A DNA stretch of 64,000 nt from Megaleporinus macrocephalus (taxonomy: Eukaryota; Chordata; Actinopteri; Characiformes; Anostomidae): positions 18,915,366-18,979,365 of the forward strand of contig CM038706.1 in assembly GCA_021613375.1 (NCBI GenBank), in the 5' to 3' direction. The notes under the pieces are model-generated. The model saw only the letters and a list, made by a program, of their open reading frames with translations. It made no database searches and had not been told where the DNA came from. The translations under genes and the position numbers were made by a program. Shown one piece after another: positions 11,902-21,111 of the stretch; positions within the stretch are counted from its first letter, which is position 1; each line of letters opens with the position of its first letter.

Positions 11902-12310
11902 TATACTCGCCAGCCACTTCATTAGGAACACCCATCTACACTGTATCTACACCCATTGCCCATTTTATCAGCTGTACTTACCAAATAGAAGAAGTTGGTA
12001 GTTCTACAGTTACAGACTGTAGTCTATTTGATTCTCCGCATGTGTTGCTGGATTATTTTCACCCTGTTCTTCCCTACAGGACCACCAGAGCAGGTACTAT
12101 TAGGGAAGTAGATCATTCTCAGCACTGCAAAGACACTAAAGTGGTGGTGGTGTGTTAGAGTGTGCTGTGCTGCTGGAGTTTTTAACACATCAGTGTCACT
12201 GCTGCACTGAAAAACAGAAAAACTATCCAGCCAACAGTGTTCTGTGTGCAGCATCTGATAAAGCACAAGAGAATGGCAAACACAACCTGTGCACCAACAG
12301 ATGAGCTATC
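11902..12310 (+). mobile_element. Foldback DNA element, left arm (interrupted copy)
   Basis: Begins with TATACTCGCCAGCCACTTC, the inverted partner of the terminus at 20120-20148. Internal words (TTTTATCAGCTGTACTTACC, AGACTGTAGTC, GACCACCAGAGCAG, GTGGTGGTGGTGTGTTAG, GCTGCTGGAGTTTTTAA) match the complete copy at 40459-41231. The arm stops at GATGAGCTATC, where the complete copy continues with GTCTCTGAC. An L2-type LINE begins here, and the other arm resumes only after about 1.4 kb of L2 and 5.9 kb of L1. Confidence 0.75.
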
Positions 12311-13740
12311 AATTAATTTAGTTCAAGTTTATTTGTATAGCGCTTTTTACAACATTGTTGTCACAGAGCAGCTTCACAGAAATTAGAAAACATACAGTTA
12401 CAACATATACCCCCTTGTGAGCAAGTCAGAGGCAACAGTGGCAAGGAAAAACTTCCTCAGACCTTGGTAGAAACCAAGACTCACAAGGGGAGACCCATCA
12501 TCCTCTGGTCAAACAGTATTTACAGTTTAATAAACTAAATACCAAAGAAAAGCTAAGAGAACCTCTGTTTAAACTCTGGATGATAAAGCGTTAGAAACTG
12601 CAGAGGTAGAGGCAGTCTCTGACTGAGACAATCTCTGATTGAGGCAGTCTCTGACTAAGTCGATATAAAAAGTGGGAGGAAACTGAACAGTCCCATCCTA
12701 TCTTAATGCTGGTACATCTTAATGGCACAGTGATGTAACTGAGGGTGTTGTAGTTGGCACAAATGAATAGGAGAGCTGGCTGGTGGTCAGTCTCCCACCA
12801 GTGTTCAGCAGAACGGGAAGGCAGTCATTATCTCAGGAAGAGTAAAGAGACTAAATTAGTTCTGCTCAGGAGTATGACTGTAGAAAATATGAAAAAAAAA
12901 ATAATAATAATAATTTTAAAAAATGTGTGGCTGGTGACTCCAGCGGATCTAACTACAACAGCATAAACTAAACGGAGAGAACCAGAAGGTAACATAGATA
13001 TGAGAGCACCCTGAGACACTGGGACCCCCCCCCTCCACCGTCAACAAACCTGTGTGATCGCACAAAGTGGGGGGTCAACAGCACCAACATCTCAGTTTAC
13101 CATAAATCTCTGTGTCCATGAACCCTCGGATCTCCTGTCTTTATCTAAAGGGAAAGGTTAATTATCAAACGCTAAACTAAACAACTATGTTTTCAGTCTA
13201 GACTTAAAGGTTAAGACTGTGTCAGAGTCCCAAACATTAACTGAGAGATTATTTCACAATTTGGGGGCTTTGTAGGAAAAGCTCTTCCCACCATGGAACC
13301 AGCAGAAAACCAGCATCCTGTGATCTGAGTAAGTGCGGCGGTTCATAAAAGGAAATAAGGTCTTGCAGGTACTCTGGTATGAGAGTGTGTAGGGTTTTAT
13401 GCATCAATAAAAGAATGTTATAGTTGATACGGAATTTAACAGAAAGCTAGTGTAGCACTAATAAAACTGGACTGATGTGATTAAATTTCCTGGTTTTAGT
13501 TAGTTCTCTAGCTGCAGCATTCTGAACTAATTGAAGTTTATTCAGGTTCCTGCTGAAGCATCCTGACAACAATGCATTACAGTAATATAGCCTTGAAGTT
13601 ATAAAGGAATGTACCAATTTTTCAGCATCAAGCATAGATAACACATTTCTTAACTTTATAATGTTTCGGAGGTGAAGAAACACTGTCCTTGTGTTGATTA
13701 AACGTCAAATCTGAATCCACTGTCACATATATAAAGTGGA
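12311..13740 (-). mobile_element. L2-type LINE, 5'-truncated, 3' end at about 12318
   Basis: Read on the minus strand, the segment ends with AAAAAGCGCTATACAAATAA and a short ACTTGAACT tail, the typical 3' terminus of fish L2-like LINEs. Before that come a 3' region with TTTTTCCTTGCCACTGT and a reverse-transcriptase C-terminal region (13447-13683 and decayed remains on either side). The 5' end is lost near 13740, consistent with truncated reverse transcription. It lies inside the foldback element (11902-20148), replacing a short piece of that element. An A-run with (ATA)n lies at 12890-12915. Confidence 0.75.
13447..13683 (-). pseudogene. L2-clade LINE ORF2 fragment (reverse transcriptase C-terminal part)
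   Basis: The 78-codon minus-strand frame contains DAEKLVHSFITSRLYYCNAL, then LSG and LQLVQNAAARELTKTRK, then HISPVL.LH. This order is characteristic of the region just after the RT domain in L2/CR1-group LINE proteins. Immediately upstream, in a different frame (about 13690-13740), VTVDSDLTFNQH continues the similarity, so a frameshift separates them. Downstream, the expected WLPV segment is lost. The parent protein would nick and reverse-transcribe at the target site; this fragment cannot. Confidence 0.75.
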
Positions 13741-13757
13741 TATAAAAAAAACTGGTC

Positions 13758-13774
13758 AGCAAGGAAGGAGTTTC
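13758..13774 (+). repeat. Target-site duplication of the L1, 5' copy
   Basis: AGCAAGGAAGGAGTTTC, 17 bp, repeated without mismatch at 19691-19707. It directly abuts the G-run that starts the L1. The sequence belongs to the foldback element: the complete copy reads GTAGGAGTGTC at the same place. Confidence 0.9.
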
Positions 13775-13944
13775 GGGGGGACTTCCGGTGGCAATGGCGG
13801 TGTAAGACGTAATTCGGGTAGCTCCCGCTAATTTCGTTTAAAACTTCATCTAACACGTTGCTGACTTTGAGTATTTGGAGTAAAACTGGATACTGAGTGA
13901 CTTTGCGACATTTGAGGGCTTGACTGTGTCGGTAGTCTTGTAAA
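13775..13944 (+). promoter_or_regulatory. L1 5' untranslated region, presumed internal promoter
   Basis: 170 bp from the G-run (GGGGGGACTTCCGGTGGCAA) to the ORF1 start. GC- and CpG-richer than its surroundings, with an ACTTCCGG word (ETS-type core) and an ATGGCGG word close to the 5' end. L1 elements carry an internal promoter here. That role is inferred from position and family, not shown. Confidence 0.5.
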
Positions 13945-14853
13945 ATGCCTCCAAAAAGAGCTGGTAAAAAAGAGAGCGCAGAAGAAGACCTGCAAGAAGC
14001 TTCGGCCTCGCCGGAGAGCGATGGCGCTGGTGAAACTGTGCAACAACAGGCTAACGAGCCAATTCTCCAAGCCATTCAACACCTACGCCTCGACCTGAAT
14101 AAAATGAAGTCAGATATCTGTTCTACAATTGATGCCAAACTTAGAGAGGTTATTGACTCTTTAAGGGGAGAGATTGCGATGTTGGAAACGCACGTTAACA
14201 CGAGAATTGACGTGCTGAAAGCAACGGTTGATAGCCACCATGTAACCTTAGAGAACATCGAGCGGGCGACATCGATGAATTCCGACGCTATCCCCACCCT
14301 TCAGGCTCAAATCAAAACTCTAACTGCCGAGGTAGCAGACCTTTCTGGGAAATGCCTTGATTTGGAAGGTCGCTCAAAGAGGCAAAATCTGAGGATTGCA
14401 GGGGTGCAAGAGCGTTTAGAGCATGGTCAGGATGCGAGGGACTTTGTAGCGGAGTTACTGAAAGAAGTGCTCGAATTGGATGAGCCGCCGCTTCTTGACC
14501 GAGCCCTTCGAGTTCAGCCCGAGGATGGACGACCTCCGCGCCATTTCATCCTTCGGGTTCACTACGACCGTGTGCTGGAGAATATTATGCGCAAAGTCAC
14601 GTCTAAGAGGAATCTAAGCTTCAACAATCAGCCCATCCAGATTTTTCGAGACTTCCCACCGGCGGTGGTTAAACGCCGAGCTGCCTTCACTAAAGCCAGA
14701 CATCTGCTGAGGGACAAACCGGGAGTTAAGTTTGGCTTGCTTTACCCCGCCAAGCTGCGAGTCACATACAAGGGCACTGAGAAAGTCTTCACTGATCCCA
14801 CTGAGGCACTGAACTTTGCTTACGAACATTTTGGGCCCGAAAAAGGACCGTGA
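13945..14853 (+). CDS. L1 ORF1 protein, RNA-binding chaperone-like (302 aa)
   Basis: Intact 302-codon frame. L1 ORF1 proteins bind the element's own RNA as trimers and act as nucleic-acid chaperones in the cytoplasmic ribonucleoprotein. Visible layout: a Lys-rich N-terminus (MPPKRAGKK), an acidic Glu/Ser/Ala-rich stretch to about residue 35, a heptad-rich coiled coil at about 38-142, then RSKRQNLRIAGV (about 143-154), the usual entry to the RRM-like domain. A basic C-terminal domain with RHFILRVHY, RDFPPAVVKRRAAFTKAR and LYPAKLRVTY segments follows. Length and order fit vertebrate L1 ORF1. The start is the first in-frame ATG after the 5' UTR. No stop or frameshift is present, unlike ORF2. Stop codon TGA at 14851-14853. 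Confidence 0.92.
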   Translation: MPPKRAGKKESAEEDLQEASASPESDGAGETVQQQANEPILQAIQHLRLDLNKMKSDICSTIDAKLREVIDSLRGEIAMLETHVNTRIDVLKATVDSHHVTLENIERATSMNSDAIPTLQAQIKTLTAEVADLSGKCLDLEGRSKRQNLRIAGVQERLEHGQDARDFVAELLKEVLELDEPPLLDRALRVQPEDGRPPRHFILRVHYDRVLENIMRKVTSKRNLSFNNQPIQIFRDFPPAVVKRRAAFTKARHLLRDKPGVKFGLLYPAKLRVTYKGTEKVFTDPTEALNFAYEHFGPEKGP

Positions 14854-15435
14854 TATTCAGGTAGCTTCCAGAACTGTTCGTGTACTCACAATGTCTTTTG
14901 ACTTTCTTGCTGCCTGTTGTGGAAGCCTCAGCTAACGCTTTGGATTGCATGTTGCAAAGTTTACATTTCTGAGTGCTAAGCGCTTTAATGTTTATAGTTC
15001 GTGCCTTATAGTTGCAGCGCAGAAGCCTGTGTAATCACGAATTCTTTGTCACCTTCACTGTTGAGAAAATATTATGTTTATTTTCAATGTGATAACAGGG
15101 TTGATTACTTCTGTTTTAGTTGAGCTGCTGAGTCCGGTTCTGTTGTGTTAGCTCCGTGTTAACCTAGTTTGTTTTAACTGCGGGGCTATAGTTGATTAGT
15201 AAGTGTTAGTCCAGCTGATGGTGGATGGATGTTTTCTTTTCCTTTTTTTTAAGATTCGTTTCGTTGGTTTGGATCTCCGTCCACGTGAGTCGTGCTGTAC
15301 CGCTTGTGGTATCAGCTAGACAGTTTTTGTTGTATTGGGTTTGTGCGGGTGGCGGTTGGGGTAATGTGAATGCTGCAAATAGTTATAAATGTCTCATTTC
15401 GATTGATTGGATGATGATCTGTCTATACGGTCTCT
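14854..15435 (+). other. L1 inter-ORF region
   Basis: 582 bp without homology to ORF1 or ORF2. It carries a small hydrophobic 73-codon frame at 15225-15446 whose TGA stop overlaps the ORF2 start by a few bases. The spacer is much longer than the short spacers of mammalian L1. Whether the small frame is translated is unknown. Confidence 0.6.
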
Positions 15436-16438
15436 ATGCAGGATGATACTGGGAACTCTAGTGGAAGGGGTCTGGCTCCAACGTTTACTAGCTGGAATGT
15501 TCAGGGGGTTAACGAACCAGTCAAGAGGAGGAAAGTCTTGGCACATCTTAAATCTCTCTCTTCCGATATAATATTTCTACAAGAAACTCATCTTAAGCAG
15601 GATTCCCACAGTAGGCTGCGGTGTAACTGGGTTAGGCAACTATATCATTCTTCATTCTCAGCCAAAGCTAGAGGTGTGGCCATTTTAATTCGTAAAGGAG
15701 TTCTATTTAAACACAACTCTACCACTGCAGATAGAGACGGTAGATATATCATTGCCACTGGAGAATTGCAGTCTATACCTATAACTTTGCTGAATGTATA
15801 TGGGCCAAATTATGACTCCCCTGATTTTTTTAGGAAGGTCATAGACAAGATTCCTGATATTACTAATTCTAACTTAATTTTTGGGGGTGATTTCAATTGT
15901 GTTCTGGACCAGTACCTAGATAAATCATCAACTGTTAAAAATACCTCTCCAAATACGAGTACTTTTTTTAAAGACATTCATTAGTAATTTTAATATGTAT
16001 GATGTCTGGAGGATTCTCAATCCAGCTGGTAAAGAGTACTCTTTTCATTCCCAGGTTCACAATGTTTACACAAGAATTGACTATTTTCTGTTAGATGCCA
16101 AACTCATGCCATTCGTTTGTGGAGTTGGGTATCATAACATAGTTATATCTGATCATAGTCCAGTAACTCTTTCCTTAAAACTGGGAGAGGTAGATAAACC
16201 ACAGAACATATGGCGGCTTAATCCCCAACTGCTCGCGGATTCAGCCTTTTGTACTTATTTGCAGCTTGAAATCCAGTTTTTCTTTGAGACTAATGATAGA
16301 CCTGACATATCAGTTGCATTACTCTGGGATACATTCATGGCTTATATAAGAGGCAGTATTATATCCTATCAAGCATCTCAGAGAAAAAAAGACAAAGCAG
16401 AGCAAGCAGAACTTGAAAATCAAATTAGAGAAAATTAG
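15436..16438 (+). pseudogene. L1 ORF2, endonuclease domain, split by a frameshift
   Basis: ORF2 starts at the ATG at 15436. The first frame (to the stop at 15982-15984) holds SWNVQG (residues 19-24), FLQETH (47-52), VYGPN (121-125) and GGDFNC (160-165). The second frame, read by 15995, holds RIDYFLL and ISDHSPV. These are the ordered catalytic and metal-binding motifs of the apurinic-type endonuclease that nicks the target DNA. The break lies at a T7 run (15963-15969): one surplus T explains the shift, since frame 2 reads on as TFISNFNMYDVW. A second break at 16424-16445 follows duplicated TTAGAGAA-type sequence and looks like a 2-base gain. Both are probably slippage lesions that arose after insertion. 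Confidence 0.88.
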
Positions 16439-16941
16439 AGAAGGAAAATGCAGATAATCCTACAATTGACAAATATAAAAAGGTATCAGCACTTAAATTT
16501 AAGCTTAACCAGATGCTGTCATCCAAAATTAGTAAGACCCTTCTTTATATAAAACAAAAAAGCTTTGAATTTGGTGACAAACCACAGAAACTTTTAGCAA
16601 GGCAACTCCGAAAAGCAGAATGTGACCGGACAATTCTTACAGTTAAATCAGAATCTGGTGTCTCTCTTACTAAACCAGTGGATATAAATAGGAGGTTTCA
16701 ACAATTCTATGAGCATTTATATGCTTCTAAAGTGAATGCAGATCCAAAATCACTGGATGATTTTTTTGTGAATTGTGCACTACCTACGTTAAATCAGGAT
16801 AAGCGTGATAAACTTGGTGCTGAAATTACAACTGAGGAGATTTCCAAATCTATAGTGTCTTTAGGAAGCGGTAAAACATCTGGCCCTGATGGGCTTTGCA
16901 ATGAATTATACAAAAAATGTAATAAATTACTTTCCCCCTAT

Positions 16942-16960
16942 TTGCAGAGAGTCTATAAGC
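16942..16960 (+). repeat. 19-bp target-site duplication, left copy
   Basis: TTGCAGAGAGTCTATAAGC, repeated exactly at 17127-17145. It is ORF2 coding sequence (LQRVYK), so the pre-insertion reading frame is known at this point. Confidence 0.9.
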
Positions 16961-17126
16961 AACCCATTATTACGTTCAAATGGGTGTGTTAAGGCAGGAA
17001 AAGCACCAAAACGTGCAGGACAGTGGGCTTCCAGGACCAGGTTGAGAAACACTGGCCTACTAGATCACGAGAGTCCAAAATGTTCTTTCAGCACACATTC
17101 GAGTCTCATGTCTGCGTCTACCTACC
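16961..17126 (+). mobile_element. 166-bp insertion inside L1 ORF2, identical to 20488-20652
   Basis: Begins AACCCATTATTACGTTCAAA and ends GTCTGCGTCTACCTACC. It is flanked by a 19-bp direct repeat of ORF2 sequence and matches 20488-20652 over 165 bp with no difference that I can find. It has no terminal inverted repeat, no poly-A or other simple tail and no RNA polymerase III boxes that I can recognise. Its middle carries the widespread CAGGACAGTGGGC..CCAGGACCAGG fish repeat core. The 185-bp net gain shifts the ORF2 frame. It may be a short non-autonomous retroelement, or a templated insertion copied from the nearby locus during break repair or reverse transcription. Confidence 0.85.
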
Positions 17127-17145
17127 TTGCAGAGAGTCTATAAGC
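17127..17145 (+). repeat. 19-bp target-site duplication, right copy
   Basis: Exact repeat of 16942-16960. ORF2 translation resumes here with LQRVYKHACE. Confidence 0.9.
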
Positions 17146-19419
17146 ATGCTTGTGAGGTTGGGTGTCTTCCCCCTTCAATGGATGAGGCCATTATAACACT
17201 GATTCCTAAAAAAGGTAAAGATCCTGAGGAGGTTGGGTCTTATTGGCCAATTGCATTATTAAATTCTGATCAAAAAATATTTACAAAAATCTTAGCGAAC
17301 AGATTAAGCCTAGTGGTGTCTCAGTTAGTACACCCTGATCAGACAGGCTTTATACCACAACGTAATTCCTCAGACAATCTTAGACGCCTGTTTAACATTA
17401 TATACACTACCAGAGCTGCTGTTTCAGATTTTGCTGTGCTTTCACTTGATGCGGAGAAGGCATTTGGCCAAATTGAGTGGTCTTATCTGTTTGCTGTTTT
17501 GAAGAGGTTTGACCTTGGAGACTCTTTTATATCCTGGATTAAGTTGCTATATGCCAATCCCTGTGCAAGGCTCATAACTAATAAAATAATTTCTCCGCAG
17601 TTCAAGTTGTATAGAGGTACAAGGCAAGGTTGTTGTTTATCCCCATTATTGTTTTCATTAGGAATAGAACCTTTAGCTCAGTCTATCCGGGCTCATCCAG
17701 GTGTTTTTGGCTATGATCCCAATAGCACGACAAACAAGATTTCCTTATATGCCGATGACATCCTTTTGTTTATATCAGACCCCAAAGTTAGCATTCCCAA
17801 TATTTTAAAGTTAATCGATCATTTCGGAACCTTCTCTGGTTATAGGATAAACTGGGGCAAAAGTGAACTAATGCCGATTTATATTAAGGACACATCTTGG
17901 CCCCACTCCTTTCCCTTTAAAACCTCTAGTAATAAATTTACATATTTAGGTGTTGAGATAACAAGGTCATACTCTTTCTTATTTGAAGCAAACTTTATCC
18001 CCTTGTTGACCAGGCTGAAAAATAATATCAAATTCTGGAAAACTTTGCCAATTTCTTTACTGGGTAGAGTGAATGCTATAAAGATGACCTTTCTTCCACA
18101 ACTATTGTACCTCTTGCAGAATATTCCTCTGTTTATGCCAAAATCATTCTTCAAAAAGTTGGACTCCATTGTAATTCCTTTCATATGGGATTATAAAGCA
18201 TGTAGAATCAGCAAACACCACCTATGTAAGCTCAAATCTGAGGGAGGATTAGCCCTACCAAATTTCCTATATTACTATTGGGCTGCCAATGTGAGAAATG
18301 TTATGCAACATATCGAGAATGCATCTGAATGTGCTAATTGGTTGAGGATGGAAAGGGATGACTGTTTGCCCTATGATGTAAAAGCTGTCATTTTATCTCC
18401 TACAGCCTCTACTAATTCTCTATGTAAAATAAATCCGGTTATTTATGATACAACCCGTATATGGAATCAGTTAAGAGGACACTTTAGCTTCAGGAAAATG
18501 TCCTTCTTACTTCCAATTGCGTCAAACCCTTCCTTTATTCCATCCACTTTAGATGGTGTGTTTGGCATCTGGAAAAGTCAGGGGTTGCGCATGATTGGGG
18601 ATTTATATGTGCTTGGACATTTTGCCTCATTTCAGCAATTGCAGGAGAAATATAGCTTACCTGGGAATCATTTTTTCAGATATTTACAGATCAGAGACTA
18701 TGTTAAATCATATTTGCCCGATTATACTACAGCAAATTTGGATAGTCTTGATCAGTGTGTGATGCATGGACTAGGAACAAACAGGGTAATCTCTTACCTA
18801 TATAGTACATTCCAGAGCTTTAAACCACCTGATACAGAATCAATCAAAAATGCATGGGAGGAAGAATTAGGTATGAAAAGTTCTAGAGAGGTTTGGGAAG
18901 CCAGTCTTAAACATATACATTCTTGCTCTGTTAATGCTAGGCACTGCTTAATTCAGTTTAAAATATTGCTTAGACTACATTATTCCAAGGCAAGGCTGCA
19001 TAAGCTGTTCCCAGATACATTATCTTTGTGTGATAAATGTCAATCACTGGAGACCACCCTCTCACATTATTATGCATTATGTCCTAAGATGTATCAATTT
19101 TGGAGAAACATTTTTGCAGCCTTATCAGATATGTTAAAGGTACACTTAGAGCCAGACCCAGTTCTTGTCATATTTGGTATATCTGAAACTTTATTGGAGC
19201 TCCCATCAGCTCAGCAACAGCTGGTTTCTTATAGTTTAATTACAGCTAAAAAACTTGTTCTCAATTTCTGATAAAAAAGCAGAGGTACCTGTGTTTAAGC
19301 AGTGGATAGAAATGACAAACACACTACACCTGGAAAAAATAAGGTTTATGCTGAAGGATATACTTATTTTATATGACAAGATCTGGAGCCCCTTAATACT
19401 ATTTCTTAGAGGAGACTGA

Positions 19420-19690
19420 GATTAAGCAAATCTACTCAGTACATCGACCCTTTATATGCAGCATTTTGGGGTATGCGTTGGGTATATTGTTTTTTTTCTT
19501 TTTCTTTTTATTTATTAATTTTTTTTTGGGGGGGGGCTTTGTTTTAGTTAACTATTACTGTGTTTATCAAAATTCATTTGCATATGTCATGTCATGCGAA
19601 GCATTTCAATTGTAAGTGATGTGATGTAAACATGATGCTTCTTAATAATAATTATTAAAAAAAAATATTGAAAAAAAAAACAAAAAAAAA
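19420..19690 (+). other. L1 3' untranslated region and A-rich tail
   Basis: Starts after the ancestral ORF2 stop. It contains pyrimidine-rich sequence, a T-run followed by a G8 run (about 19520-19540) and an AATAATAATTATTAAA segment. It ends in interrupted A-runs (A-runs broken by TATTG and C) directly before the target duplication at 19691. Confidence 0.75.
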
Positions 19691-19707
19691 AGCAAGGAAG
19701 GAGTTTC
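19691..19707 (+). repeat. Target-site duplication of the L1, 3' copy
   Basis: AGCAAGGAAGGAGTTTC, identical to 13758-13774. It is followed at once by TAATAGAGCGGACAGTGAGT, which is right-arm sequence of the foldback element. Confidence 0.9.
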
Positions 19708-20148
19708 TAATAGAGCGGACAGTGAGTGGACACAGTGTTTAAAAACTCCAGCAACAATGCTGCCTCCGATGCAAACATCATCACCAAGTCAATGTTACGG
19801 CAGTGCTGAGAATGACGCATCACCCAAATAATAGCTGTCCTGTGGTGGTCCTGTGGGGTTCCTGACCATTGAAGAACAGTAGGATAGGGAGCTGATTAAA
19901 TGGACAATTAGAGTAGATACAAGGAGGTATACCTAATGAAGTGGACATATATGGTAAGTGGAGCTGATAAAATGGACAATTGGACAAATGGACAATTGGA
20001 CAATTATTGTTGATACACGGTGGTATACCTAATGCGGTGGACATATATGGTAAGTGGAGCTGATAAAATAGACAATTGGACAAATGGACAATTGGACAAT
20101 TATTGTAGGTACAAGGAGGTATACCTAATTAAGTGGCCAGTGAGTATA
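19708..20148 (+). mobile_element. Foldback DNA element, right arm (interrupted copy)
   Basis: Continues the element that starts at 11902. GACAGTGAGTGG and GTGTTTAAAAACTCCAGCAA correspond to 40918-40955 in the complete copy. CTGTGGTGGTCCTGTGG is the reverse complement of left-arm sequence. The arm ends with CTAATTAAGTGGCCAGTGAG then TATA, the inverted partner of the left terminus. It carries an extra local duplication (19923-20114). TA at both ends would fit a TA target site. Confidence 0.75.
19923..20140 (+). repeat. Tandem 96-bp duplication inside the foldback arm
   Basis: Two 96-bp units (19923-20018 and 20019-20114), each starting GG.GGTATACCTAAT and containing GTGGACATATATGGTAAGTG and repeated GGACAATTGGACAA words. 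A partial third unit starts at 20115. Within each unit, GGACAATTGGACAAAT is a short internal repeat. Confidence 0.85.
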
Positions 20149-20487
20149 TGTCAATCATGTTGAAGGTCCTGCTTCCAGTCATTTCATTTAAGGACAGGTG
20201 ATCAATAAGATAAACAGTAAACACAACAATGAATAAAGCTCTTGGTAAGTGACCATTATAATGAGTGCTGCCTGCTTTAGACAAGAAACTACATTAGGCA
20301 GCAAACAAGTAACAAGAGTTAACACTAGCATTACGATCCACTACTGAAGAAAGCTCTTGGCATGTAAACGGTGGACACTTTTCTTCCAGAGTGCAACAGC
20401 TATGGGGGTGGAGGGATTATGCATATCCGTGTGATATGTTGTCTCCTATTGTCATGAATTTGACAGGTTGCATCATTGTTCGGTAAC
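20149..20487. other. Non-coding DNA, nothing recognised
   Basis: Spacer between the foldback element and the 165-bp repeat copy. No hallmark seen. Confidence 0.4.
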
Positions 20488-20652
20488 AACCCATTATTAC
20501 GTTCAAATGGGTGTGTTAAGGCAGGAAAAGCACCAAAACGTGCAGGACAGTGGGCTTCCAGGACCAGGTTGAGAAACACTGGCCTACTAGATCACGAGAG
20601 TCCAAAATGTTCTTTCAGCACACATTCGAGTCTCATGTCTGCGTCTACCTAC
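20488..20652 (+). repeat. Second copy of the 165-bp segment found in L1 ORF2
   Basis: Identical over 165 bp to 16961-17125. The flanks differ completely (left GTTCGGTAAC, right TATGAATGCTG). No clean target duplication is seen here; TCATTGTT occurs on both sides but is not adjacent on the right. It lies about 0.8 kb past the L1 3' end. This may be the donor locus, or a sibling insertion. Confidence 0.85.
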
Positions 20653-20981
20653 TATGAATGCTGTCATTGTTGCTCAACAGCATGTCTTTTGAGAAGCTAA
20701 TGAAAATGTATGTCCTTTGTTAAAAAGCTGAGTAAAGAATAGGTCCAGAACTGGCTGCTGCAAGTTCTTCCCTGTTATGTGGGCCCACTTTCAAATGCAT
20801 ATGCATGAGGAAGAGAAGCACATTTAGTGTTTTTCTACACAAACAGCTCACAAGTCGTTCAGGCTGATGTGACAGTTGCGTACATGATGCGCAAACAGAA
20901 TGCGTCCAATTTGCACCTGAAGGCTTAGTCTATGAGGCCTTCTCCCTCTCACTACCTCCCACACAATCTCATGATTACAAG
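20653..20981. other. Non-coding DNA, nothing recognised
   Basis: No gene or repeat hallmark before the CA tract. Confidence 0.4.
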
Positions 20982-21111
20982 GACACACACATACACACAC
21001 ACAGCCTAAATGTGATTGAAAGGCTAAAAAGCATTGTCTCAGACACACACAAACACACACACACAAACACACACACACACAAACACACACGCACACACAC
21101 TCACACACTCA
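20982..21111. repeat. (CA)n microsatellite, interrupted
   Basis: CA tracts at about 20983-21004 and 21041-21111 are separated by about 35 bp of non-repetitive sequence. The minus-strand Cys/Val-rich frame over it is an artefact. Confidence 0.85.

Larger units (their letters stand above)
16439..19419 (+). pseudogene. L1 ORF2, reverse transcriptase and C-terminal domain, interrupted
   Basis: The linker and RT start (frame from about 16444 to 16960) include SGPDGL. The frame is cut by the 166-bp insertion and resumes at 17127 with QRVYKHACEVG. RT motifs, counted from 17127: LIPKKGKDP (25-33), PIALLNSDQKIFTKILANRL (41-60), LDAEKAFG (107-114), RQGCCLSP (156-163), YADD (208-211) and YLGVEI. A Cys/His segment near the C-terminus (CDKCQ...HYYALCPKMYQFW) is the usual L1 zinc-knuckle-like end. 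The frame stops early at 19269-19271. A third shift restores KKAEVPVFKQW..., ending at TGA 19417-19419, the likely ancestral stop. RT copies the LINE RNA at the nick. Odd residues: AFG and RQGCC where the family usually has AFD and RQGCP. Confidence 0.9.
13775..19690 (+). mobile_element. Near full-length L1-type LINE with intact ORF1 and broken ORF2
   Basis: The element runs from a G6 5' end after the 17-bp duplication to an A-rich 3' end before the second copy, about 5.9 kb including a 166-bp insertion. Order: 5' UTR (13775-13944), ORF1 (13945-14853), a long inter-ORF region (14854-15435), ORF2 with apurinic-type endonuclease and reverse transcriptase (15436-19419) and a 3' UTR. This is the L1/Tx1-type layout. 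The perfect target duplication and limited damage suggest a fairly recent insertion. It cannot move by itself, because ORF2 has three frameshifts plus the insertion. Confidence 0.93.

Noticed and set aside
13698..14297. Minus-strand frames across L1 ORF1
   Set aside because: Antisense shadows of the intact ORF1.
16889..17143. 84-codon frame running through the 166-bp insertion, similar to the frame at 20476-20700
   Set aside because: The shared peptide is a by-product of the identical 165-bp DNA segment in both places, not a conserved protein.
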